This document shows positions 63,779-64,000 of a stretch of DNA of 64,000 nucleotides, one piece after another (position 1 is the first letter of the stretch; every line of letters starts with the position of its first letter). Position numbers and translations under genes: made by a program. This stretch comes from CALGLS01 sp047626155 (GTDB lineage Bacteria > Bacteroidota > Bacteroidia > Chitinophagales > Saprospiraceae), in assembly GCA_047626155.1 (NCBI GenBank), contig JBLHRR010000008.1:1-64000 (forward strand). Direction: 5' to 3'. A model generated the notes under the pieces. It was not told the origin of the DNA. It did not search any database and saw nothing but the letters and a program-made list of their open reading frames with translations.

Positions 63779-64000
63779 GTTTTTTTTGATTGTATAATGA
63801 GTGAAGAGGTAGCTATTTAAATAATGACATTAAAGTAGATACCATAACCACTTCATGATGTTTTGATTGTAGGAATAGTTGCTTGTAGTACGGATACTGA
63901 CCTAGCGGGCTAAATTGAACCTTCCGTGAAAATATAACGCAATTAATCAATGTAAGTATTACACAAAGAATAATTTGACAATCTTTCATTGTGGAATGCT

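Noticed and set aside
63813..63989. 58-codon minus-strand frame upstream of the DUF4270 gene (MKDCQIILCVILTLINC...)
   Set aside because: The start resembles a weak signal peptide, but there is no known family, the length is short and the tail is atypical. I could not support it as a gene.

Overview
The window is chromosomal DNA from a member of the Bacteroidota, most likely a Saprospiraceae/Lewinella-like marine or freshwater lineage. The lineage at family level is inference. The phylum call rests on several things seen here: type IX secretion (T9SS) C-terminal sorting tails, a SprE/PorW-like TPR lipoprotein, DUF4270, DUF4290 and DUF3276 proteins, a TonB-dependent receptor with a carboxypeptidase-regulatory-like N-terminus, Bacteroidetes-type promoters (TTTG, about 19 bp, TANNTTTG), many lipoprotein signal peptides, and a 30-residue AURKAIP1/COX24-type peptide. 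I see no prophage, CRISPR array, integron or intact insertion sequence.

Layout. 1-1.3 kb: start of an exported protein and a CoxE-like VWA protein on the minus strand. 1.5-13.4 kb: a plus-strand sugar-catabolism block. It holds two very large modular lipoproteins (PA14 + haem c + sugar-dehydrogenase propeller + DUF1080; ThuA + sugar-dehydrogenase propeller + PKD + haem c + CBM6-like), an NupG-like MFS transporter, MsrA, a Gfo/Idh/MocA oxidoreductase and a TIM-barrel sugar isomerase/epimerase. 13.7-24.5 kb: TonB receptor, TMEM220-like membrane protein, VCBS/ASPIC-UnbV lipoprotein, a two-component propeller histidine kinase and a sterol-desaturase family protein. 24.6-30.8 kb: tRNA-Phe, an ABC exporter, a REP-like repeat cluster beside a decayed Y1 (RAYT/IS200-like) transposase, RadC, a PUR-alpha-like DUF3276 protein, a TIGR01777 epimerase and a HAD protein. 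31-40 kb: M23 peptidase, SprE/PorW-like lipoprotein with an extreme lysine tract, and two T9SS cargo genes, each carrying a frame disruption. 40.7-63.8 kb: mostly housekeeping genes: aroA, phoH, a broken SAM hydroxide adenosyltransferase, an ABM protein, a PaaE-like reductase, apaG-gmk-yicC, HU-TPR, the COX24-like peptide, rng, a histidine kinase/response regulator pair, ftsH, rsfS, birA, murA, DUF4290-glmS-DUF4270.

How it fits together. The 1.5-13.4 kb block looks like an envelope-exposed oxidative sugar pathway. Haem-bearing quinoprotein-like dehydrogenases and a DUF1080 module sit outside the inner membrane. An MFS importer, a Gfo/Idh/MocA dehydrogenase and a TIM-barrel isomerase would act further in. 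The domain sets suggest 3-keto-sugar chemistry, but no substrate can be read from the sequence.

The strongest non-genic signals are a family of short palindromic repeats sharing an AACCTAC-like head with covarying hairpins (16.1, 27.0-27.2 and 42.0 kb), and a run of four frame-disrupted genes between 27 and 44 kb. Two of these have suggestive causes: a dinucleotide tract in a signal-peptide region and a 17-bp tandem duplication. I could not exclude assembly or base-calling errors for them.
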